Positions 1-7,814 of a stretch of DNA of 49,086 nt are shown in pieces (the stretch's first letter is position 1; every line of letters begins with the position of its first letter). The notes under the pieces are model-generated. The model was not told where the DNA came from. It was given only the letters and a program-made list of their open reading frames with translations, and did no database searches. The stretch covers positions 1 through 49,086 of the forward strand of contig CAZLPZ010000009.1 in the NCBI GenBank assembly GCA_964561535.1. The letters are read 5' to 3'. The position numbers were made by a program, and so were the translations under genes. Origin of the DNA: CAZLPZ01 sp964561535. GTDB lineage: Bacteria; Pseudomonadota; Alphaproteobacteria; Micavibrionales; Micavibrionaceae.

Positions 1-84
1 TCCTAAACACAGGAATATAGTCAAGGAATAAATGCGGTAATATTGTTGCGTTTTTATTCTTAAGTTTTTAACCTCTTTAAAACG

Positions 85-112
85 AAAAACCCGCCAGAAA
101 AGGCGGGTTTTT
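85..112 (-). terminator. Intrinsic terminator downstream of rpsO
   Basis: A perfect GC stem (CCCGCC / GGCGGG) flanked by A5 and T5 tracts lies 78 bp past the rpsO stop. The symmetric A and T tracts could make it work in both directions. The strand nearest a gene is minus, so it most likely ends rpsO transcripts. In many bacteria pnp follows rpsO; it would lie to the left, outside the window. Confidence 0.85.
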
Positions 113-121
113 ATATTTGGC

Positions 122-183
122 TGGATCCTCGCCGCCGTTTACTCTTGGACCGCGCAACGCGCGGATCCGGGGGCGGGGATGAC
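122..183. repeat. Degenerate palindromic repeat after rpsO
   Basis: The left arm at 125-137 and the right arm at 168-180 are inverted copies matching at 11 of 13 positions. Between them is a perfect hairpin at 150-164 (CCGCGC, loop AAC, GCGCGG). The right end reads GGGGATGAC, the same terminus as the repeats at 5851, 47412 and 48455. It sits between the rpsO stop codon and its terminator, so it is transcribed as the 3' UTR of rpsO. Membership of the family is inferred from the arms and terminus. Confidence 0.5.
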
Positions 184-189
184 GTGATC

Positions 190-459
190 TTAACGGCGCA
201 GGCCCAATTTGGCGATGATGGCCAAATAACGATCTTCGTCAACGGACCGCAAATAATCCAGTAATTTGCGGCGACGCGCGACCATCAATAATAAACCACG
301 GCGGGACGATAAATCCTTTTTGTGTGTTTTCATATGTTCGGATAGCGCATTAATTTGATCCGACGTAATGGCGATTTGCACTTCGGATGATCCGGTGTCA
401 TTAGGGGTGTTTTGGTAGGTTTTAATAACGTCAGCTTTACGGGTAACGGCGATCGACAT
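190..459 (-). CDS. rpsO: 30S ribosomal protein S15
   Basis: This is the primary 16S rRNA-binding protein S15, which nucleates the platform of the 30S subunit. The 89-residue length is exact for the family. It shows the S15 signatures: a TGSSEVQIA segment near residues 22-30, LSEHMKTHKKD near 39-49, and SRRGLLLMVARRRKLLDYL near 52-70. The start is supported by an AAAGGAG Shine-Dalgarno about 8 bases upstream. It lies 18 bp downstream of truB on the same strand, the usual truB-rpsO pairing, and is followed by a strong terminator at 85-112. The rest of the classic rbfA-truB-rpsO string is broken here, because rbfA is about 38 kb away at 39344. Confidence 0.97.
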   Translation of the reverse strand: MSIAVTRKADVIKTYQNTPNDTGSSEVQIAITSDQINALSEHMKTHKKDLSSRRGLLLMVARRRKLLDYLRSVDEDRYLAIIAKLGLRR

Positions 460-477
460 CGAGCGACTCCTTTAGGG

Positions 478-1470
478 TTAATGGTTAAAAACGCGCACGG
501 GCGTCAAACGGGCGCCTGTGACCGATAACAAGGCCACATCCCTGTTGTCCCGTTTTGCGAGCGCCAATGTATCGTCGGTGAGACGGGGATCAAGCCCCGC
601 AAGCGTTAACCGATCGACATCGGCGCGGGTTAAAAGGTCAACGGGGTTTCCCGAAGATATCCGCGCGGCTTCCGTTTGGTTGAGTTGCAGGGCCGGGATG
701 TCGTCTAGCGCCTGCCCAAGCGGGAGCACAATCTCTTGTGGCGTATGTTGTGCCATTTTTTCCCGAAGCGAGTCAAGGGAAATTGCATTTTTCTCGTTAA
801 AACAGCCCACTCGCGTGCGCCGCAGGGCGGAAATATGGCCTTTTGTGCCCAATTTTTCGGCCATATCCCGTGCAATGGACCGGACATAGGTTCCCTTGCC
901 ACACGTGCAGGACAGGGTGGCGGTATCAGCCGTGGTGTCTTCTAATGTCAGGGTTTCGATATAAATTTCCCGAGGGGCAATCTCGACCGTTTGACCCGCA
1001 CGCGCCAGGGCATAAGCCCGTTCGCCGTTAATTTTCACAGCTGAATATTGGGGAGGGGTTTGCATGATATTGCCAATAAAGTTAGGCAATAGAGCTGTAA
1101 TCTGGTCTGGCGTTGGGCGGTTTTGGGATGTTGCAATGACTTGGCCCTCACGATCGTCCGTATCCCGTTGTTCGCCCCATGTGATCGTAAACGTATAGGC
1201 TTTCATCGTGTCGGTGACGTAATAGAGTGTTTTTGTCGCCTCGCCCAAGGCGATGGGCAGGATCCCGGTGGCCAGTGGATCGAGTGTTCCGGCATGGCCA
1301 GCCTTGGCCGCATTCAGTAGGCGTTTGACCGCCGTCACCATATCGGTTGAGGTGACTCCTACGGGTTTATCCAAATTGATCCAGCCCGTGATATTTAACG
1401 GTTTTGGCCGGGGCGGGCGGGGCCCGGGGGCGTGGGGCGTGGCTGTGGCGGTTTGTTCAGATATGGTCAT
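478..1470 (-). CDS. truB: tRNA pseudouridine(55) synthase TruB
   Basis: TruB converts U55 of the tRNA T-loop to pseudouridine. The protein has 330 residues. The catalytic motif GTLDPLATG spans residues 61-69 with Asp64 as the expected nucleophile. Further family motifs are INLDKPVGVTS near residue 31, TPPQYSAVKINGERAY near 138, and CGKGTYVRSIARD near 190. The first roughly 25 residues are Pro-rich and look like a non-conserved extension, but the ATG at 1470 has an AAGGA about 11 bases upstream and no better start is evident. It is transcribed with rpsO. Its promoter must lie in 1471-1821, where a TTGACA on this strand (1536-1541) is the only obvious -35 candidate and has no good -10. Confidence 0.96.
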   Translation of the reverse strand: MTISEQTATATPHAPGPRPPRPKPLNITGWINLDKPVGVTSTDMVTAVKRLLNAAKAGHAGTLDPLATGILPIALGEATKTLYYVTDTMKAYTFTITWGEQRDTDDREGQVIATSQNRPTPDQITALLPNFIGNIMQTPPQYSAVKINGERAYALARAGQTVEIAPREIYIETLTLEDTTADTATLSCTCGKGTYVRSIARDMAEKLGTKGHISALRRTRVGCFNEKNAISLDSLREKMAQHTPQEIVLPLGQALDDIPALQLNQTEAARISSGNPVDLLTRADVDRLTLAGLDPRLTDDTLALAKRDNRDVALLSVTGARLTPVRVFNH

Positions 1471-1821
1471 ATTTCGCTTTCATCCTTAAGAGGGCCCGTA
1501 GGTATAGCAACGGGAGAGTAAGGATGCAATGTTCTTGTCAATTTTAATGGGATCTAGGATTTTTTTGCGTGAGGCATTTCCTAAATTGGTAGGTGCGGGC
1601 CGCATAAAAAGGCTGGTAGCAAGACGGTTATATTATAATTGACATATAAATTTTCTAAGTTTATATTTACGTCCGAACCGTCACCGCGGCCCCCGCGCGC
1701 GTTTAAGAGTGCGCATGAACCGAAAGAATGTATCATAGCCGCCGTCGCCGCCGCGCGGGACATACGGGAAAATCGTTATCCCGCGCTTGTTGCCGATGCG
1801 GCATAACGAGGATGATTTAAT
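1471..1821. other. Intergenic region upstream of truB
   Basis: These 350 bp lie between the truB start and the flhG stop. I see no credible gene: the one reading frame present (1581-1763, minus strand) is short and low-complexity. The region has an AT-rich island at 1625-1670 holding a strong plus-strand promoter-like sequence, then a GC-rich, fold-prone stretch at 1680-1810 (GCCG/CGGC at about 1794-1804 inside a GTTAT/ATAAC outer pair). The truB promoter should also lie here. Confidence 0.5.
1639..1667 (+). promoter_or_regulatory. Orphan sigma70-type promoter, plus strand
   Basis: TTGACA (1639-1644), a 17-base spacer, then TATATT (1662-1667) is near-consensus. It would start transcription near 1674, heading into a GC-rich structured stretch and then antisense to the 3' end of flhG. 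No plus-strand coding sequence follows. It could drive a small or antisense RNA, or be a chance match in an AT-rich island. Confidence 0.4.
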
Positions 1822-2658
1822 TCACCCCATCGCAACGCGGGCCTCGATCAATTCACGGGCGACAAAGCGGGCAATGCGTTGAACGTCGTCTGAGGCATCG
1901 GCGTTTGGCGACCGAATTAAAATCGGTGTTTGGTGACGAATGGTTTCCTTGACCTTTTGGTCTTGACGGATCATGCCTGCCAAACTGGGGGAGAGGCGCA
2001 GGAAATTTTCGCAGGCCTTTAAGAGTGTTTTATATGTTTTTTCGCCCTCGATCGTTGTGGCGGCCATATTGATCACGATGTTCACGTATTTTGAAATGCC
2101 CGCGGCGTTGCCCAATTTGATGAACGCATAGGCATCGGTCAGTGATGTAGGTTCATCTGTTGTGATCAATAACGTGCGTGTCGCCATGGCCGAGAACATG
2201 CGGACCGTGCGGTCAACGCCCGCGCCCAAATCAATGATGACGACATCATATTTTTCGGACAGTGACAGCAATTGATCCCGGAGCATGAGCAGACGTTGAC
2301 TGGGGAGGGCGGATAAGGACGCCTGACCGGATCGTCCGGCAATAATATCAAAGCCGCCATCGTCAAATCGTTGGACAACATGATCGAGGGTCAAGCGCCC
2401 CCGAATGACATCGTTTAAATCCCGTTTGGGCATTAACCCCAATTGGACATCAACGTTGGCCAATCCCAAGTCGCCATCAAACAACAAAACGGATTTCCCC
2501 GATTTTGCAAGGGCGTGGGCGAGGGTAATCGAGAACCATGTTTTTCCAACGCCCCCTTTGCCGGACGCGACGGCGATGATGTTACGACCTCGGCGGAATC
2601 CGGTGCCGGTGTCTTGAGGGGTATCGGTTTGTACAGAAGTTTCATTCATGACATTCAT
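1822..2658 (-). CDS. flhG: FlhG/MinD-like flagellar number ATPase
   Basis: This is a ParA/MinD-superfamily ATPase of the FlhG (FleN, YlxH) type, which limits flagellar number and works with FlhF at the membrane. A 22-residue N-terminal tail precedes the deviant Walker A KGGVGKT at residues 34-40. FDGDLGLANVDVQLGL follows near residue 60 (Walker A' region), and VVIIDLGAGV near 140 is the Walker B, with Leu in place of the usual Thr. Length (278 aa) is normal. It overlaps flhF by 4 bp (ATGA), so the two are translationally coupled. FlhG was chosen over a chromosomal ParA because flhF is directly upstream. Confidence 0.88.
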   Translation of the reverse strand: MNVMNETSVQTDTPQDTGTGFRRGRNIIAVASGKGGVGKTWFSITLAHALAKSGKSVLLFDGDLGLANVDVQLGLMPKRDLNDVIRGRLTLDHVVQRFDDGGFDIIAGRSGQASLSALPSQRLLMLRDQLLSLSEKYDVVIIDLGAGVDRTVRMFSAMATRTLLITTDEPTSLTDAYAFIKLGNAAGISKYVNIVINMAATTIEGEKTYKTLLKACENFLRLSPSLAGMIRQDQKVKETIRHQTPILIRSPNADASDDVQRIARFVARELIEARVAMG

Positions 2659-3764
2659 CCTGAAGTCGAACGGTGGAGGGAAGGTTTTGAGGGCAGCGCA
2701 CCCGACGATGAAGACATTGCCGTCTTTGTCATTGGGCGTTTATGTTTGGGTAGTAAAAATTCGGTCAATCGTCGTGGGGTCATTTGCATCATGCCATCCG
2801 CAACTTGAGGGGAGAAACTGGTTTCGGCAAACGCCAAGCCCCCTTGATGGGCTGCGGCCAAAATGCCGCCCAACCGCCGCCCGACATCGAGGCGTGTGGC
2901 GACCAGCCGGCGGACCCCGAGTGTTGAAAAAATGCGTGAGATTTCGCCTGATTCGGTGGCGTCCATTCCCGCTGGAAGGGCAAGGACGGGTTCGGCATCA
3001 ATCGCCGCAAGCCACCGAGCCAAATCACGTACATCGTTCGTATCATAAGGCAATGTTCCGGCAGTATCGATAAAAATGTAATCCGTGCCCCGCGATTCCG
3101 TAACTGCGCGGGCCAAATCGGCCGGATTTTTGACACGTTTTAAGGTAACATTTAAAATTTTGGTAAAAGCGGAAAGTTGTTCTGCCCCGCCTGCGCGTTG
3201 GGTATCGGCCGTGATGACGGCAACCGTTTGCCCCGCCATGACACAGCGTGTTGCAAATTTTGCAACCATCAGCGTTTTTCCAACCCCCGGGGGGCCCACA
3301 AAAATGATGGGCTTTGTCGCGGGTTTTGTGGACAGGATCGGGCGATATTGGTACAGGTGATCAAGCGAATCTTCAAGTGCCGCAGCGACATCGCGATAGC
3401 CTATGACCATGGCGCAGGATAAAATCTGGTCAGTGACATCTTCAGGAGCGGAATGGGCCAGCATAATATCGGTTAAATCTTCGGCGATGCTGTTTTCATC
3501 CGCGTCTTGTTCATCGTCATATTGTAGCCATGAATCGGAAACGGCCTGGCCTGTAATCGGTTTATTGATTTCGAAATTCGGAGACGTTCCGACAGGGGTA
3601 TAGCCATAGGGTTTGTCGGAAGGGTCAACCGCGGCGGTGACACGCACGGTTTTCCCACCGTTTTCTTCGCGGGTGGCTACAATAATTGCATCGTCACCGA
3701 GTGTGTCGCGGATCATGTGCATCGCTTCTGTCAGGGTTTTTGCATAAAAAGATTTAAGGCGCAT
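2655..3764 (-). CDS. flhF: Flagellar GTPase FlhF
   Basis: FlhF is the third SRP-family GTPase; it marks the site of flagellar assembly and is opposed by FlhG. The N-terminus (MRLKSFYAKTLTEAMHMIR) is the typical FlhF basic segment, followed by an acidic linker at about residues 80-100. The NG domain has G1 GPPGVGKT (157-164), a TADTQRAGGAEQL segment (the FlhF form of the DTxRxGAxEQL motif), G3 DTAGT, and TRLD in place of TKLD for G4. Its 369 residues fit the family. The ATG at 3764 opens directly with the conserved MRLKSF. A perfect TTAA-N7-TTAA box lies 65 bp upstream, suggesting CtrA control. The flagellar export genes that often precede flhF are not here. Confidence 0.92.
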   Translation of the reverse strand: MRLKSFYAKTLTEAMHMIRDTLGDDAIIVATREENGGKTVRVTAAVDPSDKPYGYTPVGTSPNFEINKPITGQAVSDSWLQYDDEQDADENSIAEDLTDIMLAHSAPEDVTDQILSCAMVIGYRDVAAALEDSLDHLYQYRPILSTKPATKPIIFVGPPGVGKTLMVAKFATRCVMAGQTVAVITADTQRAGGAEQLSAFTKILNVTLKRVKNPADLARAVTESRGTDYIFIDTAGTLPYDTNDVRDLARWLAAIDAEPVLALPAGMDATESGEISRIFSTLGVRRLVATRLDVGRRLGGILAAAHQGGLAFAETSFSPQVADGMMQMTPRRLTEFLLPKHKRPMTKTAMSSSSGALPSKPSLHRSTSG

Positions 3765-4089
3765 GGGAGGGAATGATTCTCGCGTTCATAAATTATAGGC
3801 AGATTTCTGGGGAACACGGAAGGGTAAATTAAGGGTTCTTTAATTTGTTTAAAAATGTTGCAAAAATGACTCTTGTAGGTCTCGAAGGAGGTGGATGTAT
3901 ATATGTAGCAAATGTATCGGAAAAAATACAATAAAAACAAGTTATGGTTGTCTAATTTATATATGTAAGTACTTATTTTTATAAAAAAGTAGGTATAGCC
4001 TTTTGGGTAATTGCCTTTTGTATGATTTTTTGTCTATTTAGGCGTACAAATGATTGTTTGAATTTAAATATAACACTTAAGGTTACTTT
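3765..4089. other. Divergent flhF / xre intergenic region
   Basis: This AT-rich region of 325 bp separates flhF (minus) from the Xre regulator (plus). Both promoters must be here. I see the CtrA-type box at 3829-3843 on the flhF side and several AT-rich -10-like stretches, none with a convincing -35. No coding sequence or RNA gene is visible. Confidence 0.5.
3829..3843. promoter_or_regulatory. CtrA-type box upstream of flhF
   Basis: The sequence reads TTAA-GGGTTCT-TTAA, an exact match to the CtrA consensus TTAA-N7-TTAA used in Alphaproteobacteria. It lies 65 bp upstream of the flhF start in the only intergenic space serving flhF. Because the surroundings are AT-rich, a chance match cannot be excluded, but CtrA control of motility genes is widespread in the class. 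Confidence 0.5.
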
Positions 4090-4542
4090 ATGGTTCCGTT
4101 GAAGCCGAAAATAAAACGCCCGCCTTTTAAGAAAAAAGAAGGCCCGACTCCGGTTGATTTCCATGTGGGTCAACAATTGCGGATGCGTCGGTCATTATTG
4201 GGATTGACGCAAGAGGAGATCGCATCGGCGACAGGTTTGACATTTCAACAAATTCAAAAATATGAGCAAGGCAAGAATAGGGTTAGTGCCTCGCGATTAT
4301 TTCAGTTGTCACAATTATTGAATGTCGAGCCGAATTTTTTTTTCGAATCGTCTGTGACGCATAAAGATCAGCCGCGTATGATGAATTTGGCCGAAGATCA
4401 GGAGCCGTTTAAATCAGTTGACCGGATGAATAATCGCGAAACAATTGAATTGTTGCGGACATATTATGCGATTGAGGATGAAAAAATGCGTCGAAATGTT
4501 TTGAAGATTATCAAACAAATGGCCGAGAATACCCAGAAATAA
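4090..4542 (+). CDS. Xre-family HTH transcriptional regulator
   Basis: A 150-residue DNA-binding protein with a Cro/C1-type helix-turn-helix at about residues 27-80 (VGQQLRMRRSLLGLTQEEIA, then FQQIQKYEQGKNRVSASRL). A basic Lys/Pro-rich N-terminus precedes it, and a helical C-terminal segment (about 105-150) may dimerise. Alphaproteobacteria commonly have a regulator of this architecture next to lnt and metK; here it lies 87 bp upstream of metK on the same strand. Its target is unknown. The ATG at 4090 follows a weak AAGGTTACTTT upstream sequence. I give no gene symbol. Confidence 0.85.
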   Translation: MVPLKPKIKRPPFKKKEGPTPVDFHVGQQLRMRRSLLGLTQEEIASATGLTFQQIQKYEQGKNRVSASRLFQLSQLLNVEPNFFFESSVTHKDQPRMMNLAEDQEPFKSVDRMNNRETIELLRTYYAIEDEKMRRNVLKIIKQMAENTQK

Positions 4543-4629
4543 AATTGTATGCTCGCATTAAAGCCTCTTGCGCAAAGAGATATGGCGTTTTAAAATTCCC
4601 GATCTTTAATTTTTATTCAAGGGTATTTT

Positions 4630-5835
4630 ATGACTGTTCAAACCGCTCCCGTCCCCGCGCTTCATCCGATGTCTGAAGATTTTTTATTTACCAGTGAATC
4701 GGTGGGGGAAGGTCATCCCGATAAAGTGTGTGATCAAATATCGGACGCCGTTGTGGACCTGTATTTATCCCGCGATCCGCAGGCACGCTGCGCTGTTGAA
4801 ACCGCTGTTACGACCGATAATGTCTTTATTATTGGGGAAACACGGTCGGCCGTTCCGGTGACGATTGATGAAATTAATGCCGTTGCCCGCGCGACGATCA
4901 AAAAAATTGGGTATGATCAGGTGGGGTTTAGTTACAAGAATGTAAATATTACCAATTTATTGCACGAGCAATCGGCTGATATCGCTGTGGGCGTGGATGC
5001 CGCCGGGGCCAAAGATGAAGGCGCGGGGGATCAGGGAATTATGTTTGGGTATGCGTGTAACGAAACGCCGGTTTTTATGCCCGCGCCCCTGTATTATGCG
5101 CATGAAGTTCTGCGTAAAATGGCCGAGGCCCGCCATTCAGGTAAGGTTAAGGGATTGGAACCCGATGCGAAATCACAATTTACGTTGCAGTACCGCAACG
5201 GTAAACCGGTAAAAGCCGTGTCGGTTGTGGTGTCGACCCAACATGCAGATGGGTTATCCCAATCGGACGTGCGCGAAATCGTGCGGCCGTTTGTACGGGA
5301 TGTGTTGCCCGATGGATGGATGTGCGCGGAAGATAAATTCTATGTGAATCCGACAGGTCGGTTTGTGATTGGTGGGCCGGTGGGGGATTCAGGATTAACG
5401 GGTCGTAAGATTATTGTGGATACGTATGGCGGCGCGGCCCCGCATGGCGGCGGCGCGTTTTCGGGCAAAGACCCGACCAAAGTCGACCGGTCGGCGGCGT
5501 ACGCCGCGCGGTATTTGGCCAAAAATATTGTGGCGGCCGGTTATGCTGAACGTTGCACCATCCAATTGTCGTATGCCATTGGCATTGCGCACCCGTTATC
5601 GGTGTATGTGAACGGCCATGATACGGCGACGGTGCCTGAAGAAGAAATTGTGCGCGCGATCGCGCAAACGATGGATTTATCTCCACGCGGAATCCGCACG
5701 CATTTGGCGTTGAATAAACCCATCTATGCGCGCACGGCGTCGTATGGCCATTTCGGGCGAACCCCGGAACCCGATGGCGGTTTTTCATGGGAAAAATTGG
5801 ATTTGGTGCCCGCGTTGCAGAAGGCGTTGGGGTAA
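4630..5835 (+). CDS. metK: S-adenosylmethionine synthase
   Basis: MetK makes S-adenosylmethionine from methionine and ATP. The protein has 401 residues and carries the signatures: SVGEGHPDKVCDQISDA near residue 24, the GAGDQGIMFGYA motif near 131, and the phosphate-binding GGGAFSGKDPTKVDRSAAY loop near 273. The N-terminal roughly 15 residues are variable. The 87-bp leader holds a small hairpin (CTCTT 4565-4569, AAGAG 4575-4579). I could not match it to a known SAM riboswitch class. The gene converges on recO, with a palindromic repeat between their stop codons. Confidence 0.97.
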   Translation: MTVQTAPVPALHPMSEDFLFTSESVGEGHPDKVCDQISDAVVDLYLSRDPQARCAVETAVTTDNVFIIGETRSAVPVTIDEINAVARATIKKIGYDQVGFSYKNVNITNLLHEQSADIAVGVDAAGAKDEGAGDQGIMFGYACNETPVFMPAPLYYAHEVLRKMAEARHSGKVKGLEPDAKSQFTLQYRNGKPVKAVSVVVSTQHADGLSQSDVREIVRPFVRDVLPDGWMCAEDKFYVNPTGRFVIGGPVGDSGLTGRKIIVDTYGGAAPHGGGAFSGKDPTKVDRSAAYAARYLAKNIVAAGYAERCTIQLSYAIGIAHPLSVYVNGHDTATVPEEEIVRAIAQTMDLSPRGIRTHLALNKPIYARTASYGHFGRTPEPDGGFSWEKLDLVPALQKALG

Positions 5836-5843
5836 GAGATTAA

Positions 5844-5895
5844 AGAGTTTGTCATCTCGGATGCCCGTCTTGCGGGTTCCGGGATGACAGAGTTT
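5844..5895. repeat. Palindromic repeat flanked by 7-bp direct repeats
   Basis: A 38-bp imperfect palindrome at 5851-5888 starts GTCATC and ends GATGAC, with CCCG/CGGG around a TCTTG loop. It is flanked on both sides by the identical heptamer AGAGTTT (5844-5850 and 5889-5895). This is the layout expected of a target-site duplication from insertion of a small non-autonomous element. It lies between the converging ends of metK and recO. It lacks a T tract, so any terminator role would be secondary. Confidence 0.7.
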
Positions 5896-5896
5896 A

Positions 5897-6655
5897 TTAA
5901 GCCACTTGTTCGCGTTCGGTCTCGCACGCCCGTAATACTCGTTCGGCTAACGTCAACCGTGCATCGGGGACACCCGTTCGGTGGTGGTTGAAGACCCAGT
6001 GTTCCAGGAAATACCCTGTTAGATTCAACCCCTTGGACACATCTTCTAAGGTGCCGAGCACACTAATATCTGGGTCCGGGCGTAAAAATTCAGGTAATTC
6101 CAACAGTTTAGACTTATAAATTAATCCAAATTCTTTACTGACCGCCACGCCGCTTTTGGGCGACATATATTGCAACCGTGCGGGGTCACCCCCCGCAGCA
6201 CATCGTTTAAAATCAAGGGCATACCCCAGTTCCCTCATAAACGCGATTTCCCACGCGATGTAACACACGCCCCACATATCTCCGTCCAACTGATCCATCA
6301 GGGAGGACAGGCCATGGTACAACGCTGGGTGTGCCTCGCGTTCGGGTAAGGTGATATCGCACAGGGCGCAGGCCGAGGTGAGCGCCGCCAATTTTAATCC
6401 GTCATCCATGTATCCCCCCGCCGGGTGGCGCAGAGGTTCAATGGTGAAGGTGCCCATTTGGTCCAAAAGCCGCGCCTGCCAGCGTACATGAATGAAGGCA
6501 CCTGCGCCAATGCCGATGCGACGCGCCCGGGATTGGCCTCCGGGGATATAGCCAATTTGCCGCCCCTGATCTTCTGTCAGGACCGATAAAATCATGCCGT
6601 TCTCGCCGTGTGGGCGGCAAGACAGGACAACAGCATCGGCGTCCCATTGATTCAT
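5897..6655 (-). CDS. recO: DNA repair protein RecO
   Basis: RecO acts in the RecFOR pathway, loading RecA onto SSB-coated single-stranded DNA. The 252-residue protein begins with the conserved OB-fold N-terminus (DADAVVLSCRPHGENGMILSVLTEDQGRQIGYIPGG reading, residues about 5-40), followed by the helical domain with ELGYALDFKRCAAGG near 165-180. The zinc cysteines seen in some RecO proteins are mostly absent; only the CAAGG cysteine remains. It is divergent from the fliQ-linked gene, the two starts being 78 bp apart. Confidence 0.9.
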   Translation of the reverse strand: MNQWDADAVVLSCRPHGENGMILSVLTEDQGRQIGYIPGGQSRARRIGIGAGAFIHVRWQARLLDQMGTFTIEPLRHPAGGYMDDGLKLAALTSACALCDITLPEREAHPALYHGLSSLMDQLDGDMWGVCYIAWEIAFMRELGYALDFKRCAAGGDPARLQYMSPKSGVAVSKEFGLIYKSKLLELPEFLRPDPDISVLGTLEDVSKGLNLTGYFLEHWVFNHHRTGVPDARLTLAERVLRACETEREQVA

Positions 6656-6733
6656 GTGGATGAATTAACCTTGTGATTTGATTGTGGGCCGTCGGATCCT
6701 ATAGAATCAGACATTCTTTCAGACAAGTCTATC

Positions 6734-7504
6734 ATGAAAAATGCGCGGGGCGATATGTTGGCAAGATTTTTGGGTTTTGGCGTGGGTACCGAGGGGGAAA
6801 ATCCAGTGTGGGCATCTGCCAGCGCGTCGGTCCCGGCAGCACGTCCCTCTTCGTCGCCGTTGGGAGGGGGGAGTAAACGTTCGCGCCGCACGCCAGTTTT
6901 GGTACGCGACCGCACATTGCCCGAATTCGAATTTGATCGTCGCGTGGCATATTGGGCGATGACCCGAACTGATCCGCCGACCGCTACATTTCGGCTGCCG
7001 CTTTATGAAAGTCATCTGCGCGGGATGTTGGACACGAATGGCGATATTGAGGCTGTGTTGCACGAATTGCGAACAACAGATCAACATATCTCGAATAAAA
7101 CGAGTGGATTACGAGGTTTTCTGGTTGATATTGTGGTGGGTGTTATTCGGGGGACCGGGCGTGTTCGGGGGTTACGGACGGCGTTGATCTTAGCGTCATT
7201 TGAACAAGATGTGCACCATGCTATTCTCGGGGTTCAAAATAATGTTATTCAATATATGGTTGCAAGGATTGGGGTTGACCGCATTGTTGCTATTGCCTTG
7301 CGCGCGATACGCGATGTATCGCAAGAACAGACTCTGGCGGCGCAATTAAAATCGACGGCCCAGATGATTCGTAAATTGGAAGATTTGCTCGCCAAAGGGC
7401 AGTTGATGGACGAAGATATTTACGAATTGAAATTACGTCGTGATTTATTTTTAAATGCCTTACGGTTATATGTTCGGTTGACCAAGGCGGCGGTTCCGCT
7501 GTGA
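6734..7504 (+). CDS. Uncharacterised protein linked to fliQ
   Basis: I do not recognise this 256-residue protein. It has no signal peptide and no clear transmembrane segment. Residues about 1-60 are low-complexity (Ala/Ser/Gly, basic), and about 65-90 read as a short conserved-looking segment. The C-terminal two-thirds is mostly helical, with a possible amphipathic or buried helix around 117-150 (LRGFLVDIVVGVIRG, then LRTALILASF). A coiled-coil-like end follows (about 200-256, IRKLEDLLAKGQLMDEDIYELKLRRDLFL). Its stop is 13 bp before fliQ, whose Shine-Dalgarno GAAGG (7503-7507) overlaps its stop codon, so the two are co-transcribed. That suggests a flagellar role, which is inference only. No Shine-Dalgarno is visible at 6734, so the start is uncertain. 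Confidence 0.7.
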   Translation: MKNARGDMLARFLGFGVGTEGENPVWASASASVPAARPSSSPLGGGSKRSRRTPVLVRDRTLPEFEFDRRVAYWAMTRTDPPTATFRLPLYESHLRGMLDTNGDIEAVLHELRTTDQHISNKTSGLRGFLVDIVVGVIRGTGRVRGLRTALILASFEQDVHHAILGVQNNVIQYMVARIGVDRIVAIALRAIRDVSQEQTLAAQLKSTAQMIRKLEDLLAKGQLMDEDIYELKLRRDLFLNALRLYVRLTKAAVPL

Positions 7505-7517
7505 AGGTATGACATAA

Positions 7518-7784
7518 ATGAACGAAACGGATCTGATTGATTTAACGCGCGAGGCGATTTGGATTACGATTAAAATCGGAACCCCCGTCATGTTGGTGGG
7601 ATTGTTTGTCGGTGTTGTTATTGCGTTACTTCAGGCGTTGACGCAAATTCAGGAAATGACATTGGTGTTCGTACCTAAAATTCTCGCGATGTTTGCCGCT
7701 TTGTTTGTGTTGATGCCCATGATGACAGTGACGTTGATGGATTTTATGGTGCGGATTGCCGATAAAATTGTGGGCGGCCATTAA
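7518..7784 (+). CDS. fliQ: Flagellar export apparatus protein FliQ
   Basis: FliQ is a small inner-membrane subunit of the flagellar type III export gate, assembled with FliP and FliR. The 88-residue length is normal. Two transmembrane helices are visible at about residues 14-38 and 50-75, joined by the conserved cytoplasmic ALTQIQEMTLVFVPKI loop. A GAAGG ribosome site lies 10 bases upstream. Normally fliP, fliR or flhB are adjacent; here fliQ is alone with an unknown upstream partner and converges on lnt. The similar type III secretion proteins (SctS) are a remote alternative, made unlikely by the other flagellar genes. Confidence 0.92.
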   Translation: MNETDLIDLTREAIWITIKIGTPVMLVGLFVGVVIALLQALTQIQEMTLVFVPKILAMFAALFVLMPMMTVTLMDFMVRIADKIVGGH

Positions 7785-7814
7785 ATTTTGTGTAAATAGG
7801 GTTTATCAGCGATT

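Noticed and set aside
1581..1763. 60-residue reading frame in the truB upstream region
   Set aside because: No ribosome site, low-complexity Ala/Gly/Arg start, and composition follows the GC-rich fold; not credible as a gene.
4543..4629. Possible SAM riboswitch before metK
   Set aside because: The leader has one small hairpin (4565-4579) but I could not build the pseudoknot or conserved cores of SAM-II, SAM-V or SAM/SAH; it is also short. A covariance-model search would settle it.
5851..5888. Palindrome read as a metK/recO terminator
   Set aside because: There is no T tract on either side and it has mobile-element features; the repeat explanation is better.
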